Origin: Bacteroidaceae bacterium
Lineage (GTDB): Bacteria; Bacteroidota; Bacteroidia; Bacteroidales; Bacteroidaceae
Assembly (NCBI GenBank): GCA_028707655.1
Contig: JAQWAN010000008.1
Coordinates: forward strand, 1-18,629
Direction of reading: 5' to 3'
DNA length: 18,629 nucleotides
The first letter of the stretch is position 1, and each line of letters begins with the position of its first letter. Both the position numbers and the translations under genes were made by a program. The notes below the pieces were generated by a model. That model saw only the letters and a list, made by a program, of their open reading frames with translations. It did not search any database and was not told the origin of the DNA. Below, one piece after another: positions 1 to 7,256 of this stretch.

Positions 1-1
1 G

Positions 2-1378
2 TACAGATGACATATAACCTGTTTTGCCATTAGCAATCAATACAGAAGCGGTATATCCTAGGGAGTAGCAGTAATCAGCATCGTAGTTAGATGGTGCAGC
101 ACAGCGACCTTCATAACCAAAGAAGTGATGTTGTGCAGCAAACTTACCTGTGTATTGTCCCTCTTCTTTCCATTTTGCTAATTTAGCTGCAACCATTTCG
201 GATAACAATTTCTCTGTCTCAATAAGAGATACTTGCACATTTCCATGAGGATCTCTATCTAGGCTCAATTGGCGAGCAACACCTTCTGGTAGACTTGCAT
301 AGATGGCTGCATTTTTCTCTGATAGTTTAGAGACGATATATTCGCGTTGGTACGATTTTTTGATATGTGAGAACTCTTCTCCATTAGCGGCTAAGAAATC
401 GTTTAGCTCAGCAATTAAATCTTTCATTGCTGGAATAAATTCGATTAATCCCTCTGGAATAAGAACGGTACCAAAGTTGTTACCATCGGCAGCACGTCGT
501 GCTACTACACCTGCAACAGAAGTGATAACATCGTCTAATGACATGTTTTTTGCTTCTACCTCTTCGCTGATGATACATACGTTAGGTTGTGTCTGTAGTG
601 CACACTCTAATGCGATATGTGATGCTGAACGGCCCATTAGTTTAATGAAATGCCAGTATTTACGTGCTGAGTTACAGTCGCGTTGGATATTACCAATCAC
701 CTCTGAATAAACTTTACAAGCTGTATCGAAACCAAATGAAGTTTCAATCATATCGTTCTTCAAGTCACCATCAATTGTTTTAGGACAACCAATTACTTGA
801 ATACCATATTTCTTTTGTGCATAATATTCGGCTAATACACAGGCGTTGGTGTTAGAATCATCTCCACCAATAATAACGATAGCTTGGATACCTAGTTCTT
901 TAAGAATCTCATATCCTTTATCAAATTGAGAGGCTTCCTCTAGTTTGGTACGTCCAGAGCCAATGATGTCAAATCCACCAGTGTTGCGGTATTCGTCAAT
1001 GATGTCTGCTGTTAGTTCAATGTAGTTGTGATCTACTAAACCACCAGGACCTAAGATGAAACCATATACTTTGCTCTCTTTGTTGAGTTTTTTAACACCA
1101 TCAAAGATACCAGAAATAACATTGTGTCCTCCAGGAGCTTGTCCACCTGATAAGATAACACCAACGTTGATTGGGCCTGCTTCTTTTACTGCTGTTGTTG
1201 CTGCATCGAAGCGAATGATAGGCATTCCGTATGTGTTCGGGAATAATTTCTTAATTTCGTCTTGATCTGCAATAGATTGAGTAGCTTCTCCTTCGTTTAC
1301 CTGAACATCTCCTTTTAGAGCTTGAGGATACTTAGGTGTGTAAGATGCTCTCTCTTTTTGTAATGCACTTGTTTTCAT
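2..1378 (-). CDS. pfp: Pyrophosphate-dependent 6-phosphofructokinase, 3' end outside window
   Basis: This enzyme phosphorylates fructose 6-phosphate with pyrophosphate as donor, reversibly, in cytoplasmic glycolysis and gluconeogenesis. I read 459 codons from the ATG at 1378; the C-terminus lies beyond the left edge. Visible motifs are GGQAPGGHN (about residues 78-86, phosphate-binding loop), GGDDSN (171-176), PKTIDGD (199-205, with the catalytic Asp) and MGR (248-250). The second Asp of GGDD and the Lys of PKT are the residues known to select PPi over ATP in this family. The N-terminal extension before the first motif fits the long (about 550-residue) PFP subgroup common in Bacteroidota and plants. 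It is divergent from the amylase gene and shares a 382-bp upstream region with it. No convincing promoter was found: a TAnnTTTG match at 1382-1389 is too close to the ATG. Family call is firm. Confidence 0.96.
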   Translation of the reverse strand, partial: MKTSALQKERASYTPKYPQALKGDVQVNEGEATQSIADQDEIKKLFPNTYGMPIIRFDAATTAVKEAGPINVGVILSGGQAPGGHNVISGIFDGVKKLNKESKVYGFILGPGGLVDHNYIELTADIIDEYRNTGGFDIIGSGRTKLEEASQFDKGYEILKELGIQAIVIIGGDDSNTNACVLAEYYAQKKYGIQVIGCPKTIDGDLKNDMIETSFGFDTACKVYSEVIGNIQRDCNSARKYWHFIKLMGRSASHIALECALQTQPNVCIISEEVEAKNMSLDDVITSVAGVVARRAADGNNFGTVLIPEGLIEFIPAMKDLIAELNDFLAANGEEFSHIKKSYQREYIVSKLSEKNAAIYASLPEGVARQLSLDRDPHGNVQVSLIETEKLLSEMVAAKLAKWKEEGQYTGKFAAQHHFFGYEGRCAAPSNYDADYCYSLGYTASVLIANGKTGYMSSV

Positions 1379-1596
1379 TGTCAAATTTATTTATTCTTGT
1401 TTAGATACATGATTTGTTGCAAATTTCGTGTTTTTATCTGAGATAAAAAAAAATGCATTCAATCCTTTTTCGTTTTTTCCAAGAAATAAAGTATTTTAAG
1501 ATAATTTTATGCTCTATTTTACTTTTATTGTTATTCCTTGTAATGAATAGATGGTTTTTTCTAACAAAATGATTTGCGAATGCTTTCTTGTTGATT

Positions 1597-1621
1597 AGAT
1601 GCTATATAGCATCTCTTTTTT
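1597..1621 (+). terminator. Terminator-like hairpin with no upstream gene
   Basis: AGATGCTATATAGCATCT (1597-1614) is an 18-bp perfect palindrome, most simply a 7-bp stem with an ATAT loop, followed by C and six T. It has the form of a + strand intrinsic terminator, yet no + strand gene lies upstream. It could instead be a protein-binding palindrome. The sequence is seen directly; the role is uncertain. Confidence 0.4.
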
Positions 1622-1660
1622 CTGTAATACCACTCTTTTATTGTTTGTATAGAGCAAAAG

Positions 1661-1676
1661 ATGCAAACGTTTGCAT
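1661..1676. promoter_or_regulatory. LacI-family-type operator upstream of amylase
   Basis: ATGCAAACGTTTGCAT is a perfect 16-bp palindrome with a central CG, the form typical of LacI/GalR-family operators. Fourteen of its bases (ATGCAAACGTTTGC) recur upstream of malQ at 7133-7146. Its right end is about 53 bp upstream of the amylase -7 box, so it lies outside the core promoter. It is about 280 bp from the pfp start and could in principle affect that gene too. Confidence 0.75.
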
Positions 1677-1729
1677 TTACTATATTTTGTTTATTGAATA
1701 GATTCGTATGCCTAAGATACTAAAAAATG

Positions 1730-1737
1730 TATATTTG
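1730..1737 (+). promoter_or_regulatory. Amylase -7 promoter box
   Basis: TATATTTG matches the Bacteroidota -7 consensus TAnnTTTG. A weak -33 candidate, TATG, sits 19 bp upstream at 1707-1710. Transcription should begin about 5-8 bp downstream of the box, giving a leader under 20 nt to the ATG at 1761. Confidence 0.6.
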
Positions 1738-1760
1738 CCTTGAATGAAAAATTTGATACT

Positions 1761-3548
1761 ATGAAGAACTCTTTGTTAAAGGCAATCTCTTTTTGCTTTG
1801 TTGCTGGTTTTGCTAGTGTGGGTTGTGTGCAGCATACTAAGTCGGCCTCCGCTACTGCTCCAAAACAGGAAAAAATGATTATTTACCAAGTGATGACACG
1901 TCTGTTTGGTAATGATAATTTGACCAATGTATATAACGGAACAATAGCACAGAATGGTGTAGGCAAATTTGCTGATTTTACCCAAACGGCTTTGGACTCT
2001 TTACGTGCGTTTGGTGCAAATTATATTTGGTATACAGGGGTTATAGCGCATGCCTCAAAAACCGATTACACGGCTTATGGCATTCCATCGAGTCATCCTG
2101 GTGTTGTAAAAGGAAATGCTGGTTCGCCCTATGCTATACGCGACTACTACGATGTGGATCCCGATTTGGCGAGTGATGTTAACCATAGAATGGAGGAGTT
2201 TGAGGCTTTAATTGCGCGTACGCATAAGGCGGGACTGAAAGTTATTCTTGATTTTATCCCCAATCATGTGGCACGGGAGTTCCATTCTATCTCTCTACCT
2301 AAAGGAGCTATCGATTTGGGCGCAAATGATGATAAAACGGTTGCTTTTTCTGCAAACAACAACTTCTATTACTTGCCTGGCGAGTCGTTAGCCCCAAAAT
2401 TTGAGGTGAATGGATACAGGGAAACACCTGCCAAAGTAACTGGTAATGGCGTTTTTTCTGCTACGCCAGAAAAGGGCGACTGGTATGAAACCATCAAGTT
2501 AAACTATGGTATTGATTATAGTAACGGGGAGGTTAAACGTTTTGATCCTATTCCAGATACATGGGTACGCATGAAAAATATTTTACTGTTTTGGAGTGCA
2601 AAGGGCGTGGATGCTTTTCGTGCAGATATGGCGGAGATGGTGCCTGTAGAATTTTGGCATTGGGCTATTGCGGAGGTGAAAAAAAATTATCCCAATCTGA
2701 TCTTTATTGCCGAGATTTATAATCCTACGGTATACTCCTCTTATATAGGTACAGGTGGATTTGATTATTTATATGATAAAGTGGGGTTGTATGATACGCT
2801 CAAAGCGGTGGTGCAGGGTAGAACAAAAACATCTGCTATTAGAGTGAATGCTAAACGATTAGAAAAGGTGCAGTCGCATTTAGTCAATTTCTTAGAGAAT
2901 CATGATGAGCAACGAATAGCATCGCCCGATTTTGCGGGTTCAGCGAAAGCTGGTAGAGCTATGACACTTGTTTCTGCTCTTTATACGAGCAATCCCTATC
3001 TGCTCTATTTTGGACAGGAGCTGGGTGAATTTGGTAAAGGTGCTACCGGTTTTGGAGGAGACGATGGTAGAACTACTATCTTTGACTATTACGGATTAGC
3101 TTCTCTAAAACAGTGGAGGAGTGGAGGTACGTATACAGGAGAGCAATTGCCTGATTCTACCCAAGCGTTACGTGCTTTTTATAAACGCGTATTGCATATA
3201 GCTACTGAACAAAAAGCAATGGTAGAGGGTGAAACATATGACTTTACAGCAGATAACCGGTTGAATGCCGATTATGACGCCGATCATTTCTTTGCATTTG
3301 CTCGTTATACGGATACAGATGTAATAGTAGTGGCGGTTAACTTATCTAGTCAACCTGTTAGCTCCTCGCTGAATGTCTCTTCGCTGTTCTTTGAACAAGC
3401 AGGATTGGTAGAAACGGACTATTCTAATGCGGTGGATTTACTAACAAATAGGGCTGATATCACGGTGTTAACAAGCAAAACAGCCTTATCTTTCTCGCTA
3501 CCTCCTTATTCGGGTAAAGTGCTTAAATATAGCGTAGAAAATAGATAA
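1761..3548 (+). CDS. Alpha-amylase family (GH13) lipoprotein
   Basis: A glycoside hydrolase expected to cleave alpha-1,4-glucans outside the inner membrane. The 595-residue product starts with a lipoprotein signal peptide: basic start, hydrophobic core and lipobox ASVGC with the Cys at residue 22. The four GH13 regions are present: DFIPNH, FRADMAE (nucleophile Asp about 289), IAEI (acid/base Glu about 318) and NHDEQR (third acid Asp about 382), followed by a beta-rich C-terminal domain. I chose ATG 1761, not the in-frame TTG at 1740, because the TTG overlaps the predicted promoter and the ATG starts the signal peptide exactly. The residues after the Cys (VQHTK) lack the acidic cluster known to direct Bacteroidota lipoproteins to the cell surface, so a periplasmic location is inferred. 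No SusC/SusD genes flank it. A LacI-type operator upstream links it to malQ. Exact substrate is uncertain. Confidence 0.93.
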   Translation: MKNSLLKAISFCFVAGFASVGCVQHTKSASATAPKQEKMIIYQVMTRLFGNDNLTNVYNGTIAQNGVGKFADFTQTALDSLRAFGANYIWYTGVIAHASKTDYTAYGIPSSHPGVVKGNAGSPYAIRDYYDVDPDLASDVNHRMEEFEALIARTHKAGLKVILDFIPNHVAREFHSISLPKGAIDLGANDDKTVAFSANNNFYYLPGESLAPKFEVNGYRETPAKVTGNGVFSATPEKGDWYETIKLNYGIDYSNGEVKRFDPIPDTWVRMKNILLFWSAKGVDAFRADMAEMVPVEFWHWAIAEVKKNYPNLIFIAEIYNPTVYSSYIGTGGFDYLYDKVGLYDTLKAVVQGRTKTSAIRVNAKRLEKVQSHLVNFLENHDEQRIASPDFAGSAKAGRAMTLVSALYTSNPYLLYFGQELGEFGKGATGFGGDDGRTTIFDYYGLASLKQWRSGGTYTGEQLPDSTQALRAFYKRVLHIATEQKAMVEGETYDFTADNRLNADYDADHFFAFARYTDTDVIVVAVNLSSQPVSSSLNVSSLFFEQAGLVETDYSNAVDLLTNRADITVLTSKTALSFSLPPYSGKVLKYSVENR

Positions 3549-3671
3549 TAATTTAGATGATCGCCTCTTTGCTCCTCAATAGATTTATTGTTTAGTAAAC
3601 AGGGACGGTAATGATACAGCTTTGGTTAAGCCTGCTGATTAGAGTGCTGGCATAATCGATGTTCATTTTCT

Positions 3672-3717
3672 AAAAAAAAAAGCTCCTGCATCTATAAATA
3701 GATGCAGGAGCTTTTTT
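3672..3717. terminator. Bidirectional terminator between amylase and folB
   Basis: A run of A (3672-3680) leads into a perfect stem, AAGCTCCTGCATCTAT (3680-3695) pairing with ATAGATGCAGGAGCTT (3698-3713) across a very small loop, then a run of T to 3717. The A and T tracts allow it to end both the + strand amylase transcript and the - strand folB transcript. Confidence 0.93.
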
Positions 3718-3720
3718 ATG

Positions 3721-3838
3721 GTTGAGTGGTATGCTTATCTATTATCGTATAGAGCTGAGCTGTATATCAACGCGCTCTATCTGTCCACCCATCGGGGGTG
3801 TTTGTTTATCTATACGTATGGGAATGGCTGTAATTGTT
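3721..3838 (-). pseudogene. Duplicated 3' fragment of folB
   Basis: This is a second copy of the end of folB, lying just downstream of the intact gene in the same orientation. Read on the - strand it encodes residues Thr92 to Arg122 and the same TAA stop (3742-3744), but an in-frame TAA immediately precedes it and it has no start. It aligns to 3836-3954 with a period of 115-116 bp and about 5 mismatches over some 104 bases. Two of these change residues relative to the intact gene (His97 to Pro, Gly115 to Asp). Similarity weakens near 3721-3733, with one single-base length difference. It is a non-coding remnant of a tandem duplication. Confidence 0.88.
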
Positions 3839-3954
3839 TAGCAGTATGTTTTATCTGTTATCGTATAGAGCTGAGCTGTATACCAACGCGCTCTATCTGT
3901 CCACCCATCGGAGGTGTTTGTTTATCTATACGTATGTGGATGGCTGTAATTGTT
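3721..3954. repeat. Tandem direct repeat, two units of about 116 bp
   Basis: Unit 1 is about 3721-3835/3838 and unit 2 about 3836-3954. The core from the folB stop codon to the TGGCTGTAATTGTT block is about 95% identical by eye. Unit 2 includes the functional folB 3' end. No insertion-sequence ends or larger flanking repeats are visible, so replication slippage or unequal recombination is the likely origin. Confidence 0.9.
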
Positions 3955-4226
3955 GGGAATGTATGGTATAGTGTTTCCGAGATTTGTTGGCAGAGATGTT
4001 CTAAAAGGTTAGAGGTTTTCTGCATTTCTTTCTCTACACAAGCATAAACATCTGCATAGCTGATGGTATCTGCTACCTCATCGCTTTGGAAAGAGGCATT
4101 GATAGGTGTGGTTAATTGTAAACTAACAAAAAAAACATTTCCTATTTTTTTCTCTTGTTGAGTTACGCCATGATAGGCGTAAAATTGCATCTGGTCTAAA
4201 CAAATGGTTGTTGTTAGTGCTTTCAT
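3858..4226 (-). CDS. folB: Dihydroneopterin aldolase
   Basis: Cytoplasmic enzyme of folate synthesis that converts dihydroneopterin to 6-hydroxymethyl-dihydropterin and glycolaldehyde. The 122-residue product has the usual family length. Visible features are FYAYHGV followed by the conserved Glu25 of QEKKIG, the ISYADV motif with its conserved Tyr, and the C-terminal IDKQTPP with the conserved Lys102. I chose the ATG at 4226 over an upstream in-frame ATG at 4286. Residues from 4226 match the family N-terminus, and a -7 box lies at 4246-4253, inside the longer frame. No folate genes neighbour it, and it is transcribed alone between two terminators. Its last third is duplicated directly downstream. 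Confidence 0.93.
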   Translation of the reverse strand: MKALTTTICLDQMQFYAYHGVTQQEKKIGNVFFVSLQLTTPINASFQSDEVADTISYADVYACVEKEMQKTSNLLEHLCQQISETLYHTFPTITAIHIRIDKQTPPMGGQIERVGIQLSSIR

Positions 4227-4245
4227 CTTTTCTTTTCCTTTTGTG

Positions 4246-4253
4246 CAAAGATA
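4246..4253 (-). promoter_or_regulatory. folB -7 promoter box
   Basis: On the - strand this reads TATCTTTG, an exact TAnnTTTG match, ending 19 bp before the folB ATG. No clear -33 TTTG is seen; that position falls at the edge of the malQ terminator. It supports the start at 4226 and a leader of roughly a dozen nucleotides. Confidence 0.6.
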
Positions 4254-4274
4254 CAGTTTTTTTGATAGACCACA

Positions 4275-4319
4275 TAAAAACCTCACTACAACATATATAG
4301 CTGTAGTGAGGTTATTTTT
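4275..4319 (-). terminator. malQ terminator
   Basis: AACCTCACTACA (4279-4290) pairs perfectly with TGTAGTGAGGTT (4302-4313) around an 11-nt loop. On the - strand the stem is followed by a T-rich run (complement of 4275-4280), 20 bp past the malQ stop. It separates malQ from the folB promoter. Confidence 0.85.
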
Positions 4320-4333
4320 AGGTGTAGGATCTC

Positions 4334-7033
4334 TTATTTTACGCTGTTTCTTGCTGTTTCTTCAATGAGTCCTTTTATTTTTTCGTTTACGCTAGTTGCT
4401 TGCATTAACTCCTCTATACTAAGATGAATTCTATAGCGCCAATAATGTTTAGGATTAGCTGGTATGTTGATACGTTCTGCATTTGCATCTGCTAATCGCC
4501 AATGTTCATCGATAGCTAACCAATCTTGGAACGATAAGATGCATAGCATAGAATTACTATATAGGTGTCGTCGGATTATATCCTCACAAATTTCTCCACT
4601 GGCCTCTTGTGGTGCTTCGCCGTATCGTTGCAGCTCATTGTTGTAGTAGTGTTGTGTCTTTTCTCTATCCTCTTCCCACCAGCCTCGTAGTGTAGACATA
4701 TCGTGTGTAGAGATAGTACAAACCGAACGGTAAGGATACTCATTGAGGTGTCCAAACTCGTGTGTTGGATTTTTGGGCATACGCTGTATCTCCAAGCTGT
4801 TGATTTGTAAATCGTTCATCACCCATTCTACACAATCTGGAATCATTCCTAAATCTTCACCACATACTAACATACGTGTAGATTGTGTTAGCTGTGGCAA
4901 TTTGTTCATTGCTTGTTGATGCCAATATTCATTATGACGATGATAATAATAGTCATCGTATAACCTATTGAAAGCAGCTTTATCGTTGTCGCTCAATGCT
5001 CGGTAAATAAAGTCGTGTTGTACGCTGATACGTGGGTGAAACTTATTTGGATCTTTGCTATCACTAACAAAAAGCACATCGCTGATAAGTGCATAGAGTG
5101 CATCTCGTATGCTGCAACTATCTGCATCTGTTTTTCCTTCAAAATAAGCCGCTACCTTTTTTTGTGTGTCAAAAGCTGGACGCATCTCATAGATTTCCCA
5201 TGTCTTAGTGGTTTGGATAAATGTCTCTTTAACAAAAGCAACATGTTTTCCAAAGAGTTGTTCTAGGAAATATTCGTGAATAAAGGGGCGTAAGAAGAAC
5301 GATTCATTAAAGTAGAGACCATAACCCGCAATTTCCTCTTTGCTCATCGGTAAGGAGGGCATAAATTGGCCGAGTAGTCCATGTACGGCGTGGGTAGGTA
5401 TTTCCCAGATACGGAAGAACCCTAATATATGGTCAATGCGGTAAGCATCAAAATATTCAGACATCTTTTGGAAACGTTTCATCCACCAGCTGTAACCATC
5501 TTTTGCCATTACATCCCAGTTATAAGTAGGGAATCCCCAGTTTTGTCCGTTGGCGGAGAAGTCATCGGGTGGAGCACCAGCTTGTCCGTTAAGATTAAAG
5601 TAATGTGGCTCTGTCCATGCTTCTACACTATTACGACTTATACCAATAGGTATATCTCCTTTTAATACGACGCCGTTTTTGCGCGCATATGCAGAGGTAG
5701 CAAGTAGTTGTAGGTGCAAGTGATATTGTACAAAATAGTACAAGGCTATATGGTCGTAGTCTTTGCTTTTTTTGTTGCAGAGCTTATCTATTTCTTTGCT
5801 GTTGAAGGTTTGATATTTGGGCCATTCTCTAAAGTTTGCTGTTTTATAGACATTACGTAGATGACTGAATGCAGCATATGGTTTAAGCCATTCTTTGTTG
5901 TTCTCAAAGAAAGCTTTAAAGCCGTCTGTAGCTAACTCTTTTTTCCCCTCTTGTAGATATAAATCTTTGCAATACTCCCATTTTACTGCATTAACAGCTT
6001 CATAATCCACCATTGTATAAGCATTGAGCTTTTCTTGTTGGGCCATATAATAATCCATCTTACCCTTTTCTTGTAAAGGGTGAAGTTGACTGATGTCTAT
6101 ATACATGGGATGAAAAGCATAGATAGAGATGCTATTATAGGGGTAGGAGTCTGTCCAAGTGTTGGTGATGGTGGTATCATTGATGGGCAATATTTGCACT
6201 ACTTTCTGATGTGTATGTAGGGCCCAATCGATCATTTTCTTTAAATCGCCAAAATCACCAATACCATAACTTGTAGCCGATTTTAGTGAAAAGACTGGCA
6301 CAGCTACTCCAGCACATTTCCATGCGGGTAGACTAAAGCGTACAAACCGGTCGGCTACAACATATGTCTCATTCTTTTTTAACTGTGGGTTAGCAAGAGT
6401 GCGGTTTGGATTATCTTCCCATTCTTCTACCTGCTTTGTCTCCAAATTGTAGAGTACAAATTTATAATCGAGTGGAAAGTGAATAGTGCTAGCATTGAGT
6501 GCTATTTCCCATTCTGGGTAATGTTTATTGTTGAGTACAACAGCTTTTTTCTCTTCCCAATTGCCAAGTGCTTTTTGATTGCCAGATAGAGCTAAAGCAT
6601 AATTACTAGCAACACGCGGAGCAAAAGCTCTAAAAAGGATTGTTTTACTATATTGTTTGTCTGTACCTATTGGTTCTTTGTGTGCTAATAAGCATTCTGT
6701 AAAAGCAGAACTAAAATAATTTTGTTGATCGTTGGTTGTTCTCCAGCTATCTTGCAGTGTATATTTTTGTTTGTTTAGAAGCGTTAGCTTGCGTGGAAAA
6801 GTGTTCCATTCTTTTTGAAGGAGTTGCCCATCTTTGTAGATACAATAGTTATATTCGAGTGGAGTTTGTGCTTTGTCGTTTATTGAAATTTTTACATGCC
6901 ATAATATGCCATTGGTGGTAGTTAAGGCTATTGCTTTATTTTCATCCCAAGCTCCTAATTCTTTAGCGGATCCAGTGAGCCTTACTTCTTCTCCCCAATT
7001 TGTGCGATATTCAATAGTAAAATCTATAAACAT
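4334..7033 (-). CDS. malQ: 4-alpha-glucanotransferase with two CBM20 domains
   Basis: A GH77 amylomaltase that moves glucan segments between alpha-1,4-glucans, releasing glucose during cytoplasmic maltose and maltodextrin use. The 899-residue product begins with two starch-binding (CBM20-type) modules, about residues 1-105 and 130-235, each with a conserved 'LGxW' stretch (KELGAWDENKA, KALGNWEEKKA). The GH77 domain follows from about 245. Catalytic residues visible are Asp534 in YRIDHILGFF (nucleophile), Glu726 in VCGEDLG (acid/base) and Asp778 in STHDMSTLRGWW. There is no signal peptide. Two CBM20 modules before GH77 is the architecture of plant DPE2 and of Bacteroidota MalQ; most proteobacterial MalQ lack it. 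The gene is monocistronic, between its own terminator and the nrdJ terminator, and has a LacI-type operator upstream like that of the amylase. Confidence 0.97.
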   Translation of the reverse strand: MFIDFTIEYRTNWGEEVRLTGSAKELGAWDENKAIALTTTNGILWHVKISINDKAQTPLEYNYCIYKDGQLLQKEWNTFPRKLTLLNKQKYTLQDSWRTTNDQQNYFSSAFTECLLAHKEPIGTDKQYSKTILFRAFAPRVASNYALALSGNQKALGNWEEKKAVVLNNKHYPEWEIALNASTIHFPLDYKFVLYNLETKQVEEWEDNPNRTLANPQLKKNETYVVADRFVRFSLPAWKCAGVAVPVFSLKSATSYGIGDFGDLKKMIDWALHTHQKVVQILPINDTTITNTWTDSYPYNSISIYAFHPMYIDISQLHPLQEKGKMDYYMAQQEKLNAYTMVDYEAVNAVKWEYCKDLYLQEGKKELATDGFKAFFENNKEWLKPYAAFSHLRNVYKTANFREWPKYQTFNSKEIDKLCNKKSKDYDHIALYYFVQYHLHLQLLATSAYARKNGVVLKGDIPIGISRNSVEAWTEPHYFNLNGQAGAPPDDFSANGQNWGFPTYNWDVMAKDGYSWWMKRFQKMSEYFDAYRIDHILGFFRIWEIPTHAVHGLLGQFMPSLPMSKEEIAGYGLYFNESFFLRPFIHEYFLEQLFGKHVAFVKETFIQTTKTWEIYEMRPAFDTQKKVAAYFEGKTDADSCSIRDALYALISDVLFVSDSKDPNKFHPRISVQHDFIYRALSDNDKAAFNRLYDDYYYHRHNEYWHQQAMNKLPQLTQSTRMLVCGEDLGMIPDCVEWVMNDLQINSLEIQRMPKNPTHEFGHLNEYPYRSVCTISTHDMSTLRGWWEEDREKTQHYYNNELQRYGEAPQEASGEICEDIIRRHLYSNSMLCILSFQDWLAIDEHWRLADANAERINIPANPKHYWRYRIHLSIEELMQATSVNEKIKGLIEETARNSVK

Positions 7034-7055
7034 AGTATGAAGACTTAATAGGTTA

Positions 7056-7063
7056 CAAAATTA
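7056..7063 (-). promoter_or_regulatory. malQ -7 promoter box
   Basis: On the - strand this reads TAATTTTG, matching TAnnTTTG, with 22 bp between the box and the malQ ATG. No clear -33 TTTG is found at the expected spacing, which would fit a promoter that depends on an activator. Confidence 0.55.
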
Positions 7064-7130
7064 TTTTAATGCAAGTTTATAGATAAATTCATCAATTAGA
7101 GAGTTAATCTCTTAAAAAGACACCTTTTTT

Positions 7131-7150
7131 TTATGCAAACGTTTGCTTAA
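7131..7150. promoter_or_regulatory. LacI-family-type operator upstream of malQ
   Basis: TTATGCAAACGTTTGCTTAA is symmetric at 18 of 20 positions around a central CG. It shares ATGCAAACGTTTGC with the site at 1661-1674 upstream of the amylase. It lies about 68 bp upstream of the malQ -7 box. Two near-identical palindromes in front of two alpha-glucan genes is the main evidence that both are real. Confidence 0.75.
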
Positions 7151-7187
7151 GCTGTTGTTCATCTTTTTGTTTGCTGTTTCTGTTTAT

Positions 7188-7235
7188 AAAAAAAGCTCAT
7201 TTATTCTTTGTAAAAAGAATAAATGAGCTTTTTTT
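7188..7235 (-). terminator. nrdJ terminator
   Basis: A perfect 22-bp stem (7188-7209 with 7214-7235) with a GTAA loop carries seven A on its left edge and seven T on its right. It begins about 21 bp past the nrdJ stop and is a strong intrinsic terminator. It also insulates the malQ regulatory region. Confidence 0.93.
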
Positions 7236-7256
7236 ATTTTAGATGCTGCGTCTTTT

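Larger units (their letters stand above)
1379..1760. other. Divergent intergenic region between pfp and amylase
   Basis: This AT-rich 382-bp stretch separates the divergent pfp and amylase starts. It holds an 18-bp palindrome followed by a T run, a perfect 16-bp LacI-type palindrome and the amylase -7 box, listed separately. I see no small gene or RNA gene in the remainder. Confidence 0.8.

Noticed and set aside
1382..1389. Exact TAnnTTTG match on the - strand before pfp
   Set aside because: It ends only 3 bp from the pfp ATG, so transcription would start inside or after the start codon.
3589..3601. TGTTTAGTAAACA palindrome after the amylase
   Set aside because: A short 6-bp-arm palindrome in AT-rich DNA, not near any promoter; chance is the simplest view.
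3721..3954. Two-unit repeat as a CRISPR array or insertion-sequence ends
   Set aside because: There are only two directly abutting units, no spacers, and the repeat is plainly folB coding sequence.
3718..4047. + strand frame with an internal protein repeat
   Set aside because: It is antisense to folB and its duplicated 3' fragment; the repeat is a by-product of the DNA duplication.
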